Assembly (NCBI GenBank): GCA_001602415.1
Contig: CP012155.1
Location: 1 to 64,000, forward strand
DNA from: Bacteroidetes bacterium UKL13-3
GTDB taxonomy: Bacteria; Bacteroidota; Bacteroidia; UKL13-3
Direction of reading: 5' to 3'
DNA length: 64,000 bases
The position numbers were made by a program, and so were the translations under genes. Below, one piece after another: positions 30,381 through 39,426 of the stretch. Within the stretch, counting starts at the first letter, position 1. The number at the start of each line of letters is the position of its first letter. The notes under the pieces are model-generated. The model was not told where the DNA came from and searched no databases. It worked only from the letters and a program-made list of their open reading frames with translations.

Positions 30381-31673
30381 CTAAAAGTTCACTTGTGCTT
30401 GAATACGAAGTAAGCTACCCCTTTGGCGATTGTTTTGCAAAGTATAATCTTCAAATCTTCTGTCTGAGGTTGTATACATTACCACAAGTTCAAACGTTTT
30501 ATACGGTTGCCATTCAATTCCTGTTTCAATTTCTTTTACGTTGTAACTTCGTGCATCTCTCTCATGCTTTTTTCCCCCTTCATATACCTGATAACGAACA
30601 AAGGGATAAAATAGCTGATTGTTAACCTTAATCATGTAATTAAACAATGCGTATCCACCGCTTAAATTTCGTGTTTCAATGGCTCCCGTATTTTTATTGA
30701 ATTGTGGTCCTTTTCCAATATTATACTCTGCAAAAATTCCAAATGGTTTTGGATACAAAACGAACGTTGCAGCTGCTCGCTGGTCTAAATATGTTAAGTT
30801 AGAAACGGCAGACACTCCCTTGGAGAGTTGATCAGCGCTTATGGTGTATTTTCCCGTATATGCCTGAACTCCTGCTTCTATTATCTGGTTTTTATACTCA
30901 AAAGGCATTGTTATTCGGGCTACATAATGAAGTTCATTGTTAGCTTCAGGTCTATTAGCTATTTGTCCGTTGTAAGCACCTATCGCAAAAATACCATAGT
31001 CGCCACTGCCTTTTAATCCATCACGAACCAATGATGAAAAAAGTTCACGTTTCTTTTTGGGTGCCCAATAAAAGAAAACACCAAGATCGCGCTCATTTGC
31101 TGCAGCACTGTTCAATGCATCATTTCTATCCAGGGCTAGTCGGTTTTGACTGGATTGCATATTTTCAAATCCATAAGGAATCTTGCTCTGACCTATACGG
31201 AAACGAAACTCGTTGTTATCATCTAATCCTAGATCAAAATAGGCATCACGCAACTGACCATAATTAAGCGCATTCGTTGAGGTTGAACTTGCAAAATCTG
31301 GTTGAACATACAAATAGACTCTTTTACTTAATTGTCCAAAAAGGATAATACGCATTCGTCTGATAAAAAATCCATTTCCATCGCCCCACGATCTGTCGCA
31401 TTGTTCACATTTTAGTTGACTATTGGTTTCCAACAAACGATTGTAACGAACTTGCATATATCCTCTAATAGCAACATTATCATACCAATTAGTTTTTTTA
31501 GGAGCTATCTCCATTGGTATTGCGTTTGGTTGAATAACTGTTTGTGATATTAGTGTAGGCTGTTGCGGCTTAACTAAGATTGTTTGATTGCTATCCGTTT
31601 GTCCGTTAACCGTTAAGCCAAATAAAATTGCGGAAAGAAAAAGTAACGCTTGTAAATGTTTTGCCATGAGCAT
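30381..31673 (-). CDS. Phosphate-selective porin (OprO/OprP family)
   Basis: 430 residues: signal peptide (LQALLFLSAILFGLTVNGQ), short Pro/Gln-rich spacer, then a beta-barrel of the porin O/P family (IRGYMQVRYNRLLE, RRMRIILFGQLSKRVYLYVQPDF, FRFRIGQSKIPYGFENMQSSQ, closing RIQAQVNF with the terminal phenylalanine). Such porins admit phosphate or polyphosphate. The phosphate role is supported by the direct-repeat array 33 bp upstream of the start. Two ATGs (31673, 31667) are possible starts. Outer membrane. Confidence 0.88.
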   Translation of the reverse strand: MLMAKHLQALLFLSAILFGLTVNGQTDSNQTILVKPQQPTLISQTVIQPNAIPMEIAPKKTNWYDNVAIRGYMQVRYNRLLETNSQLKCEQCDRSWGDGNGFFIRRMRIILFGQLSKRVYLYVQPDFASSTSTNALNYGQLRDAYFDLGLDDNNEFRFRIGQSKIPYGFENMQSSQNRLALDRNDALNSAAANERDLGVFFYWAPKKKRELFSSLVRDGLKGSGDYGIFAIGAYNGQIANRPEANNELHYVARITMPFEYKNQIIEAGVQAYTGKYTISADQLSKGVSAVSNLTYLDQRAAATFVLYPKPFGIFAEYNIGKGPQFNKNTGAIETRNLSGGYALFNYMIKVNNQLFYPFVRYQVYEGGKKHERDARSYNVKEIETGIEWQPYKTFELVVMYTTSDRRFEDYTLQNNRQRGSLLRIQAQVNF

Positions 31674-31699
31674 TCGTTCAATAGATTGATTTTGGTTGG

Positions 31700-31707
31700 C
31701 AAAAGTG
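31700..31707 (-). promoter_or_regulatory. Candidate -7 box of the porin gene
   Basis: Read on the minus strand CACTTTTG, one mismatch from TAnnTTTG, 27 nt upstream of the porin ATG and abutting the last TTAACA hexamer. Such a position would suit activation by a regulator bound to the array. Confidence 0.3.
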
Positions 31708-31755
31708 TTAAGTAAATATTAATGCAATGTTCTCCATATGTTAATATAATGTTAA
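31706..31755 (-). promoter_or_regulatory. Pho-box-like array of five hexamers at 11-bp spacing
   Basis: On the porin's strand the hexamers TTAACA, TTAACA, AGAACA, TTAATA and TTAACA begin exactly 11 bp apart (plus-strand positions 31750-31755, 31739-31744, 31728-31733, 31717-31722, 31706-31711). This is the arrangement bound in tandem by PhoB/PhoP-type regulators (TTAACA repeats in Bacillus; 11-bp repeats in E. coli). It sits directly upstream of a phosphate-selective porin. Confidence 0.65.
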
Positions 31756-31810
31756 GTGGTCGATAAATAGCGGTTTTATGTATCTTTAAAGTTAATCTAA
31801 TATTAATAGA

Positions 31811-31855
31811 GTAACCATTTACCGATGGAGTAATGAGCTTACAATAAATGGTTAC
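31811..31855. promoter_or_regulatory. Perfect 11-bp inverted repeat upstream of the porin
   Basis: GTAACCATTTA (31811-31821) and its exact complement (31845-31855) are separated by 23 nt. No T-run follows, so it is not a clear terminator; it could be an operator or RNA hairpin. The rest of 31856-32161 shows nothing recognisable. Confidence 0.35.
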
Positions 31856-32161
31856 CTAATTTTCGATACACTCATGTTGTGTCACGTTTCACTTTGCTGA
31901 TTTTACACTTCACATTCAACTTTTTAATAAATAATTGGTTCAGGCTAACTCCGTATTATGTTGAATTCCGGGCGGTAAGCGCTAAATGAATTGGAATGTT
32001 GATGCGGAATACTCAAGAAATCACAAAAAGACATTTAATCATCTCAGATATTAAGGAAAGGATTAATAGTAGGAATTCCATGTTCGCTATTGGAGCGCAC
32101 CGAAGAATTATTGTGAATGTACTTTTAGTACTGGTTTTGTGTGAAACAGAATCACCTTTGT

Positions 32162-34321
32162 TTACAAGCGAACCCAAATTAATCCCGCCTTCCAAAGCGA
32201 ATAAAACACTAATGCAATAAGCAGTATAACAGCTAACGCAAAAGGCCAAAATGGGCGCTTTTTCTTGGTGAAAGGATCGTTTAAATTTATTTTGGCACCG
32301 TGAGGTAATGTTGCAATATGTGTTAGCAAGTTTCCAAATTGAATATTCACAATCACATTTGCATTAATAGCCCAACCGTTAGCATCTAAAATTGGAGCAA
32401 GATTACGCTTACGCAATTTGAGGTATGCCATAATCATTGCCGGTCCGCTAATGAGCAAAATTATACCCGAAAGTGCAAGTGGCATTTTCCACCACGTAAG
32501 TCCCATAAATCCTGCAATAACGGATGCAATGGCTGTTCCAATAGCACCCAATGCCAAACTAATAGCCGCAAAAATTCCCACAAACTTTCCAATATCAAAG
32601 GGAGGTGCAGGGGCTTTAGGAGCATCTAAGGGGGCATTTATCATTTTCCCTTGTGCATCTTCAATTCCTTTGGTGGTGTTGGCGGTTACTTTATCATCCT
32701 GTGAAGCAGCGAACTTGTTCACCTGTGTTTCGATGAAGCGCGATACTTTGCGGTAAGGCGACCAAAAAGCTTGGCGAATACTAATAGGGTTATCAATTAT
32801 TTTAATGATGGTGGCATCCCAATCTTGCCCTTTTCTATCATAAAATATCGCGTTGCGCCCAACCACCAAATTGTCGATATCACCATTGGTTAAAGCTGCC
32901 AAAACAATCATTTTTTCATTACTTGCTTTTGAGATGCACTCGCAATACATCAAAAACATTCCGCTTAATGTTGCCATGGTTCCATGTTTGTCCATGTCAG
33001 TTACTTTGATACATAGGTCGCAACTGCGTTGATCGATGTACAATGTTCCTGCTTGGAAAATAGCCTTGTATCCAGGAGAATAAAAGTCGAAAAACGTAAC
33101 AAAGTTTTTAAGCAATGTATACAAATCACGATGGTAACGAACCAGTTGGTCTACTTTCATTATGCTATTGGTTTCGTGCTCCAAGGCTTGGTCTTGTTGA
33201 ATAAGAATGTTTAATTCATCAATACACTGTCCCTCAAGAATATTTTTGACACGATCTATTCCCAATGGTTCAACCAAATTATCCTCTTTTTCAGTTTGCC
33301 ATTTCGCAAAATCAGCAAACGCTGTTTCCAACGATTGCCATTCAGTTTCGGTTAATGTTGTTTTCCCAGGAAATTGTTGATGAGCAATAAGTGTATTAAA
33401 TGAATCGATAGCTTTTTCCCAGGCAGGATTGACTCCGTTGATTAGTGGTAAGGGTTTTCCAGCATCAATTTTAGCCAACGGGTAAGTTGCTATTTCATCT
33501 AACGAAACGGATAAATCTTTTTCACTAATAGCCTCTACTCTGGCAACTGAAAGGTTTAACGCAGAAGTTGATTGTGGATCGAAAGCGGCCAAACGACAAC
33601 GGATAAAATAGTCGTCAACTTTAGCTTTTATAGCGGTGTAACGAGCGTATGCCTCAGCACTGTGGTTGCCAAAAGGAAGAAGAGTTTTACTGTTTTGGGC
33701 TTTAGCAAACCAAGCAACATATTTTTTGCAAGCCTCAACAAACTGTTGCAACAACTCTGCAGATATTCCGTGCTTCCCGCCTAAATCCAATACATCACCA
33801 ACACAAGCCATAATTTCTGTGAGCAATTGTTTTTGTTCATCGTTGGCAACAGTATCTTCTGTTATAACACCATCACCATTAAAACGAGCAACGGCAAATA
33901 TTCTTTCGGTGTTTGATGTTTCTTCTACTGTTAAAGCATTTACATCTTCCTTTCCTAAATTGCGTAGTATGATCTTAGCAGATGATAGTAATGTTCTGCC
34001 TTCCTCCGTGCTGCTATTAATCGCGGAAAGGGGAAATACGTGTTCTTGTTTTAATAAATCATCCGGATTTTTGAGAACAGCGGTTATCCATTTCGCGGCT
34101 GCCAGCATTTCGGGAACACGTATGTGTCCATCACCATCAGTATCAATAAGCGCAAGGGTTTTAGGATCAATCTCCAACCCATTAACTGGGCAACTAAGGG
34201 CTGTCCAGAGTTTTTGATCAAGCTGGTCGAGGTGAATTAAGTCGGCACCCGAATCGAGGTTTACACGCTTAACCCCTCCTACTGTAGAGAAATTCCAAAT
34301 ATGTTGGTGAACATGGCTCAT
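32162..34321 (-). CDS. EF-hand membrane protein of unknown function
   Basis: 719 residues from the ATG giving MSHVHQHIWNF. An EF-hand calcium loop DTDGDGHIRVPE lies at about residues 58-69, and a second, degenerate loop ARFNGDGVITED at about 145. A long soluble helical domain (to about 590) precedes two adjacent membrane helices (IFAAISLALGAIGTAIASV and LALSGIILLISGPAMIMAYL) and a third at the C-terminus. No catalytic motif recognised. Ten bases or so separate it from the lycopene-cyclase gene upstream of it on the same strand, so it may be co-transcribed with the carotenoid genes. Confidence 0.75.
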   Translation of the reverse strand: MSHVHQHIWNFSTVGGVKRVNLDSGADLIHLDQLDQKLWTALSCPVNGLEIDPKTLALIDTDGDGHIRVPEMLAAAKWITAVLKNPDDLLKQEHVFPLSAINSSTEEGRTLLSSAKIILRNLGKEDVNALTVEETSNTERIFAVARFNGDGVITEDTVANDEQKQLLTEIMACVGDVLDLGGKHGISAELLQQFVEACKKYVAWFAKAQNSKTLLPFGNHSAEAYARYTAIKAKVDDYFIRCRLAAFDPQSTSALNLSVARVEAISEKDLSVSLDEIATYPLAKIDAGKPLPLINGVNPAWEKAIDSFNTLIAHQQFPGKTTLTETEWQSLETAFADFAKWQTEKEDNLVEPLGIDRVKNILEGQCIDELNILIQQDQALEHETNSIMKVDQLVRYHRDLYTLLKNFVTFFDFYSPGYKAIFQAGTLYIDQRSCDLCIKVTDMDKHGTMATLSGMFLMYCECISKASNEKMIVLAALTNGDIDNLVVGRNAIFYDRKGQDWDATIIKIIDNPISIRQAFWSPYRKVSRFIETQVNKFAASQDDKVTANTTKGIEDAQGKMINAPLDAPKAPAPPFDIGKFVGIFAAISLALGAIGTAIASVIAGFMGLTWWKMPLALSGIILLISGPAMIMAYLKLRKRNLAPILDANGWAINANVIVNIQFGNLLTHIATLPHGAKINLNDPFTKKKRPFWPFALAVILLIALVFYSLWKAGLIWVRL

Positions 34322-34378
34322 AGTGTTTGGTATTGTATAGTTGCCGTAAAAGCGAGCAACAACTTGCAACTAAAATAC

Positions 34379-35095
34379 TCATTTGTGTTTAACAGCCAAG
34401 GTACCTTTACGCTTTATTTTTTTAACCACCAACATTTCCATAACGGTAATTGGGAGCAGTAAGCAAGTAAGTGCATATATGGTATCTTCTACTGGAATGG
34501 TAAAAATGCGGACTCCAATGTTTTCATTATCGTTATACCAAACTACAGGCTTATCTGTAGCGATTCCAGTTAATACCCCGTTAATAATTAAAAATGGAAT
34601 AAGGTGCACAAAATAAGCTAACCAAAAATATCCCATCCAATCCTTGCGCAGAAATAAATAATGAATACTGAGCAGTATAGCCGCTATTAAACAATTGTAA
34701 AACGTATAAGCTTGCGTTGAATTGAACAGGGCTAGAAAGAAAGTTGCTATTAAAAAGAAAAGGGTGATGTGGTGTTTGTTTTTGGCAAAAGGTTCTGTTT
34801 GAATGTATACTTTTAGGCAAGCATAAATAAATACACTACAGTAAGGAATAACAATAAAAAAAAGCCACTCTTCTATGGGTAAATCATTCCATCTAATATT
34901 CCAAACATAGTTGGGATTAAAGCCCCAAACTTTTGTTCGGGCAAACCAACCATCCCACAAAATAAAAATAATAGCATTTAGTGCGATGCCGGTAAAAAGA
35001 CGCCCCCAACTTTTATAGTAAGCAACTTTACGATCAAAGCTAAGTGCAAATGGACCGATGAACGAAAGAAATAGAAGCCACGCGTATAGAGACAT
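34379..35095 (-). CDS. Lycopene cyclase (heterodimeric-type domains fused)
   Basis: 238 residues, about seven membrane segments, with the two repeated lycopene-cyclase-domain signatures: LPIEEWLFF (about 72) and IPVEDTIYAL (about 203), which carry the acidic catalytic residues. This is the CrtYcd fusion form of Bacteroidota. It cyclises one or both ends of lycopene to beta-rings. Lies downstream of crtZ and the cruF-like gene on the same strand. Confidence 0.88.
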   Translation of the reverse strand: MSLYAWLLFLSFIGPFALSFDRKVAYYKSWGRLFTGIALNAIIFILWDGWFARTKVWGFNPNYVWNIRWNDLPIEEWLFFIVIPYCSVFIYACLKVYIQTEPFAKNKHHITLFFLIATFFLALFNSTQAYTFYNCLIAAILLSIHYLFLRKDWMGYFWLAYFVHLIPFLIINGVLTGIATDKPVVWYNDNENIGVRIFTIPVEDTIYALTCLLLPITVMEMLVVKKIKRKGTLAVKHK

Positions 35096-35183
35096 ATTGG
35101 GTTATTAATTTGAGCCGCTAGTTAACAAATTATAGTGGCATGAAAAATTATCTGGCAACATAATCAACCAATTGCTGCACAAT

Positions 35184-35639
35184 CTATTTACTGGTGTTGG
35201 GATCTTTCCAGTATTTTAGGGGCACTACCAACATTCCAAAATTTTCACCCTGCTCTTTGCCCAGATGTTTATGGTGCATTTTATGTGCTCTACGGATGGC
35301 TCTTACATAGCGGTTATTCCAGTGTGTCCAAATTTTAAACCGTTGATGAATAACAATATCATGAACCAAGAAATAACACAATCCGTATAACGAGATCCCA
35401 ATTCCAATATACAAACGAAAATCGCCACCGGCAATCAATCCGCTCATATAACAATAGGCGCTAGGAACTGCAAAAATCAAGAAGAATGAATCATTTTTTT
35501 CAAAAAATCCGGGTTCAACTTGGTGATGGTCTTTATGCAAACACCAGAGTAATCCATGCATTATAAACTTATGCGCAAACCAAGCCATAAACTCCATAAA
35601 AGCGAAAGTAGCAATAACAATAAGTACGTTGATAATCAT
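35184..35639 (-). CDS. crtZ: Beta-carotene hydroxylase
   Basis: 151 residues from the ATG giving MIINVLIVIATF; an in-frame upstream extension overlaps the neighbouring gene and reads as non-protein sequence. The di-iron histidine motifs of the fatty-acid hydroxylase superfamily are complete: HKFIMHG, HKDHH, HDIVIHQRF and HKMHHKH. Adds hydroxyl groups at C3 of beta-rings. Integral membrane. Confidence 0.92.
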   Translation of the reverse strand: MIINVLIVIATFAFMEFMAWFAHKFIMHGLLWCLHKDHHQVEPGFFEKNDSFFLIFAVPSAYCYMSGLIAGGDFRLYIGIGISLYGLCYFLVHDIVIHQRFKIWTHWNNRYVRAIRRAHKMHHKHLGKEQGENFGMLVVPLKYWKDPNTSK

Positions 35640-35661
35640 GGTTAGCGTATAAATGTTGATA

Positions 35662-35669
35662 CAAAAGTA
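35662..35669 (-). promoter_or_regulatory. TAnnTTTG -7 box upstream of crtZ
   Basis: Minus strand TACTTTTG, an exact consensus match, 22 nt before the crtZ ATG. No -33 TTG at the standard 19-20-nt spacing. Confidence 0.35.
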
Positions 35670-35719
35670 AACGGAATCAACCGCAATTTTGTTTTCGAGA
35701 GTTAAAGTTGTTTTAAACC

Positions 35720-36385
35720 TTAATTCATACCGGAGAATAGTATTGGTAAAACATTTAGTCCAACAAAAAAGGTAAGCATTAATCCGTAGAGCCATGTTGC
35801 CAATTTATTTTCGGAATGAATGTTCAATTTTTGGAACAAGTAACTGAAGGCAAAGGCAAAGGCAAACCATGCGGTGTAATTTTGCATCGGAACAGTTTGA
35901 TTTTTCCAGTACCAAAAATCGCAGGTTGGTGCTACTTGTTCGATAAAAATGTCAACCAAAACCATCAATAATGCAGCTAAAGTAGCTTTAGGAAGCCATG
36001 AATTAAGCTTGGCTGATTTTGCAAACAAACGCGTAGCAATAACCGATGAGCAATAGTTAAGCAACAACCAATTTATGCCAATAATAATGGGTACATCAAG
36101 CAATTTGTAGCCTAAATTATTCCCATAAAAATATTGTCCGAATATTTTACCTGTTTCTACTCCTGCCCATTCTAAGAGCCATCCGCACACAAAAACTATT
36201 ATGGCGTACAATACAAACCTCAGGTCAATATTTACATGATTGAGAAAGAGTAAGAATGCACTTATGATAAGGTTTACAGCCGTAAGATGCATCAAATCCA
36301 ATCCCAAAAAAACGGTTCCAAACAATCCAACTGCATACAAAATACACAAGATAAAAATCGAAATACGTGTTTTTGTTAATTTCAT
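35720..36385 (-). CDS. CruF-like carotenoid biosynthesis membrane protein
   Basis: 221 residues, seven or eight membrane segments, in the DUF422/CruF family; the conserved LLEWAGVETGKIFGQYFYG segment (about 69-87) and DIFIEQVAP (about 145) are visible. CruF is a carotenoid 1',2'-hydratase acting on the acyclic end of gamma-carotene-type pigments. With crtZ and the cyclase it predicts a monocyclic product such as a saproxanthin- or myxol-like carotenoid. Confidence 0.82.
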   Translation of the reverse strand: MKLTKTRISIFILCILYAVGLFGTVFLGLDLMHLTAVNLIISAFLLFLNHVNIDLRFVLYAIIVFVCGWLLEWAGVETGKIFGQYFYGNNLGYKLLDVPIIIGINWLLLNYCSSVIATRLFAKSAKLNSWLPKATLAALLMVLVDIFIEQVAPTCDFWYWKNQTVPMQNYTAWFAFAFAFSYLFQKLNIHSENKLATWLYGLMLTFFVGLNVLPILFSGMN

Positions 36386-36404
36386 TTATTGGTTAACACA
36401 TTAA

Positions 36405-36965
36405 TTAGATATTTGCTTTAAATAGTTTAACAGCAATAGCTAACAGCACAATGCCGAAGAATTTACGCAACAGTGTTAACCCAGCCTTTCCAAGAATTTT
36501 TTCAATATAATCAGTTGATTTTAAGGCAATAAAAACCACAATGAGGTTGATTACAATTCCGGCTAATATATTTTGGTAGGAGTATATGGCTTTTAAAGAA
36601 ATGAGCGTTGTTAAGGTTCCCGAACCGGCAATAATAGGAAAGGCTATGGGAACAATACTCCCAGCTTTATCATTCGGGTCGGCCCTAAAAATGGGAATAC
36701 CCAAAATCATTTCGAGTGCAATAATAAAAATAACAATGGAACCAGCCATTGCAAAAGAGGCTACATCTAACCCGAACAGTGCTAGGAGTTTCTCACCCAA
36801 AAATAAAAAGATGATCATTAATGCCCCAGCGGCCAGAGTTGCCCAACCTGCATCCAATCGTGAAGATTGTTGCTTGATATTGATAATAATGGGAAGGGCC
36901 CCTAAAATATCAATAATGGCAAACAGGGTAAGTGCAATGGTGATAATTTCTTGAAGTGAAAACAT
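36405..36965 (-). CDS. MarC-family membrane protein
   Basis: 186 residues with six membrane segments of the MarC family (LFAIIDILGALPIIINI, IPIAFPIIAGSGTLTTLI). Proposed transporters, substrate unproven; the name comes from the E. coli mar locus but no antibiotic role is established. Ten bases downstream of the O-antigen ligase gene. Confidence 0.9.
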   Translation of the reverse strand: MFSLQEIITIALTLFAIIDILGALPIIINIKQQSSRLDAGWATLAAGALMIIFLFLGEKLLALFGLDVASFAMAGSIVIFIIALEMILGIPIFRADPNDKAGSIVPIAFPIIAGSGTLTTLISLKAIYSYQNILAGIVINLIVVFIALKSTDYIEKILGKAGLTLLRKFFGIVLLAIAVKLFKANI

Positions 36966-36969
36966 GCCA

Positions 36970-36977
36970 CAAAGCTA
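36970..36977 (-). promoter_or_regulatory. TAnnTTTG box 4 nt before marC-like gene
   Basis: Minus strand TAGCTTTG, an exact consensus match, ends 4 nt before the ATG and overlaps the stop codon of the upstream ligase gene. Suggests a leaderless start independent of the polysaccharide genes. Confidence 0.4.
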
Positions 36978-38198
36978 ATTCATTTCTGCATTCTTATCAT
37001 GTTTGGTTGCTAAAAAAAGCATTTGCATTAAGGCAAATAGGGTTACACCGGCTTGTCGCTCAAGGTAGTTTTCTGTTAAAAAGCAAATACACATAAAGGC
37101 CAAAAAATATATATGTAGGCGATTTTCGTTCTTAAATGCCACCCAAAAACTATACAGTAATGTTCCCACAAAAGTTAACAAACCTAACAATCCGGCAGTA
37201 AGCCAACTGTTTAGGTATTCATTATGGGTGTTGTAGTTATGCGTTTCGTAAACGGATGTATCAAACTTTCCCAAACAATCATTTAATGCTTGTTGCACAT
37301 TTCCAGTTCCTACACCCCATAACCAGTATTGTTTAAGCAGTTCAGCATTACAAGTAAAAATGCCCGACCGAACATTGGTGCCATTATCATTATTGCGGGT
37401 TGGTGCTTGCATATTGGATGCGTTCATTTCGAGTAAACGTGATTTGATACTTGGAACCATTGTTAGGGATATAACAATAACAACAAACCCTCCTACAAAC
37501 CACCAACGGTAAGCATGTGTGCGCGCAATGTTGATGATAAATATACCCGAGATAACAGCAAATGCAATCATAGTAGCCCTTGAGGCGGCTAATAATCCTG
37601 CAGCAACACATAGTACAACAAGCAATACCCAGAACCAGTGTTTTGATGAAAACCGAAAAGTACCGGTGAGCAATTGGTGTAATTTGATAAAAGCTGCCAT
37701 ATACAGAATAGCGCAATAATAGGTTGGATGTAACCAGGTATATTGCTCCAACGATGTACGGTACGCAAATGCAAAGTCGCTGCTATCAACGGTATATCCA
37801 CCAATGGCAATGCATACGTTTCCAATAATGGCGATAAGGGCAGCGGCCCAGCAAAAAATATTGAGAGCTTGTTGATATTGTATGATGTTTGGCCTTAATG
37901 CAACAAAGCCAAAATGTACCCCCAAAATGAGTAGCATCATTTTTACCTGAACAATAGATATGCCTTGGGTAATATTGTGTGATTGAGATAATCCTATGGT
38001 GTATGGAACAATGATAGCAGCCATAATGAGAAAAAAGCGAACATCAAACTTCCACTCACGTGAGGCAACCAAATATATACAACCTGAGCATAACATGGCT
38101 ATCGAAACCAACGAAATAATATGTGGCGGTAGCAAAGGAAATGCACACAGAATAAAGAAAATGCTAAGATTGACTTGCTTGGCCCACTTGGCTACCAT
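36975..38198 (-). CDS. O-antigen ligase family protein (WaaL-like)
   Basis: 407 residues, about 11-12 membrane segments, with the large periplasmic loop of the O-antigen ligase/polymerase superfamily (RSGIFTCNAELLKQYWLWGVGTG and the catalytic-region THNEYLNSW near residue 315). Joins surface polysaccharide to lipid A core, or polymerises it. Its start overlaps the end of the upstream glycosyltransferase by 35 bp, indicating coupled translation. Confidence 0.88.
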   Translation of the reverse strand: MVAKWAKQVNLSIFFILCAFPLLPPHIISLVSIAMLCSGCIYLVASREWKFDVRFFLIMAAIIVPYTIGLSQSHNITQGISIVQVKMMLLILGVHFGFVALRPNIIQYQQALNIFCWAAALIAIIGNVCIAIGGYTVDSSDFAFAYRTSLEQYTWLHPTYYCAILYMAAFIKLHQLLTGTFRFSSKHWFWVLLVVLCVAAGLLAASRATMIAFAVISGIFIINIARTHAYRWWFVGGFVVIVISLTMVPSIKSRLLEMNASNMQAPTRNNDNGTNVRSGIFTCNAELLKQYWLWGVGTGNVQQALNDCLGKFDTSVYETHNYNTHNEYLNSWLTAGLLGLLTFVGTLLYSFWVAFKNENRLHIYFLAFMCICFLTENYLERQAGVTLFALMQMLFLATKHDKNAEMN

Positions 38199-39360
38199 AC
38201 ACTACTTTTTTTACTTGTGCGACAAAGTTTTTGTTGAAAATTTTCTCGGAAAATCGCAATGCGTTTTCGCGTATGGATTCAGGAGTGAAGTTTTCTGGCG
38301 TTTTTTCGAAACGCTGCACAGCATCTATGATGTCTTGTACCGATTGGGTTTTGAAAAACAACCCCGTTTTGCCATCTACAACTGTTTCGAGGTAACCACC
38401 TTTTTCATAAGCAATAATGGGCGTTCCACATGATTGGGCTTCAACAGTAGTGATACCAAAATCTTCTTCTGCTGCCAAAATAAACGCCTTTGCTTCCTGT
38501 ATGTACTTCACCATTCTATCCTTGGGTTGATAGCCAAGCAATACCACGTTATCACCTGTAAATTTTTGTACCGATGGACGTTCGGGGCCATCACCAATGA
38601 TATACAATTTTTTATCTGGCATTTTTTTAAAGGCTTCGGCAATTGTATCAACATTTTTATAGGGAACTATTCTGCCTGCGGTTACATAAAAATTTTTGCG
38701 TTGGTGATTAGCCAATGCAAACGAATCGGTATCAACGGGTGGATACACAACAGTGGCTTCTCTGCCATAAATCCGTTTAATGCGCTCGGCCACAAACTGT
38801 GAGTTGGCTAGAAAATAATCAACGTTTGGTGTGTTTTCCAAGTCCCATTTGCGCAATGATGCTAGCACCGATTGAATCACAAATTTAAACGGCCTCATCA
38901 TAGGGCTCAGGTGTTTTAGGTACTCATCTTCCATATCCCAAGCATAACGAATAGGCGTATGGCAATAGCTGATATGAATTTGACCAGGCTTTTTACGCAC
39001 ATTTTTGGAAACAGCTGCAGATGAACTTACAATTAAATCAAAACCCGATAAGTCGATGGATTGAACCGCACGTTTAAAAAAAGGTAAATAACTGCGATAG
39101 TGTTTTTGTGCAAACGGAAAATGCTGAATAAACGTGGTATGTACGTTTCGTCCATTAAGCAAATATTGTCTATCTGTATCCGATAAAAAATCAATCAAAC
39201 TAAAAATCTCAATGCTATCAACCTCAATTTTTTCCCAATCAGAAGTAAACGGACTTTCGTGGGTTCTGTTTTTCTCTCTAAAACTGTTTAAAATGGCGCG
39301 CATCACCTTTTCGCCTCCGGCACTTACACTATACCAATCATGTACAAGGGCTACCTTCAT
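38164..39360 (-). CDS. Glycosyltransferase family 4
   Basis: 398 residues from MKVALVHDWY, resembling the WbaZ-like mannosyltransferases. The GT-B fold shows the N-terminal AGGEKVMRA loop, ISYCHTPIRYAWDM, and the C-terminal donor-binding EX7E motif EEDFGITTVE (about 308-317). The last 35 bp overlap the O-antigen ligase. Cytoplasmic or membrane-peripheral. Confidence 0.9.
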   Translation of the reverse strand: MKVALVHDWYSVSAGGEKVMRAILNSFREKNRTHESPFTSDWEKIEVDSIEIFSLIDFLSDTDRQYLLNGRNVHTTFIQHFPFAQKHYRSYLPFFKRAVQSIDLSGFDLIVSSSAAVSKNVRKKPGQIHISYCHTPIRYAWDMEDEYLKHLSPMMRPFKFVIQSVLASLRKWDLENTPNVDYFLANSQFVAERIKRIYGREATVVYPPVDTDSFALANHQRKNFYVTAGRIVPYKNVDTIAEAFKKMPDKKLYIIGDGPERPSVQKFTGDNVVLLGYQPKDRMVKYIQEAKAFILAAEEDFGITTVEAQSCGTPIIAYEKGGYLETVVDGKTGLFFKTQSVQDIIDAVQRFEKTPENFTPESIRENALRFSEKIFNKNFVAQVKKVVYGSQVGQASQS

Positions 39361-39426
39361 TTGTGAGAATTGTTTCTTTGGGTTTTGTTTTGCAAACACA
39401 TGATGCGCATGTGAATGACTCCAAAC

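Noticed and set aside
31996-32220. Small open frame between porin and EF-hand protein
   Set aside because: Residue composition is random-looking, it overlaps the end of the EF-hand gene on the other strand, and it has no family resemblance.
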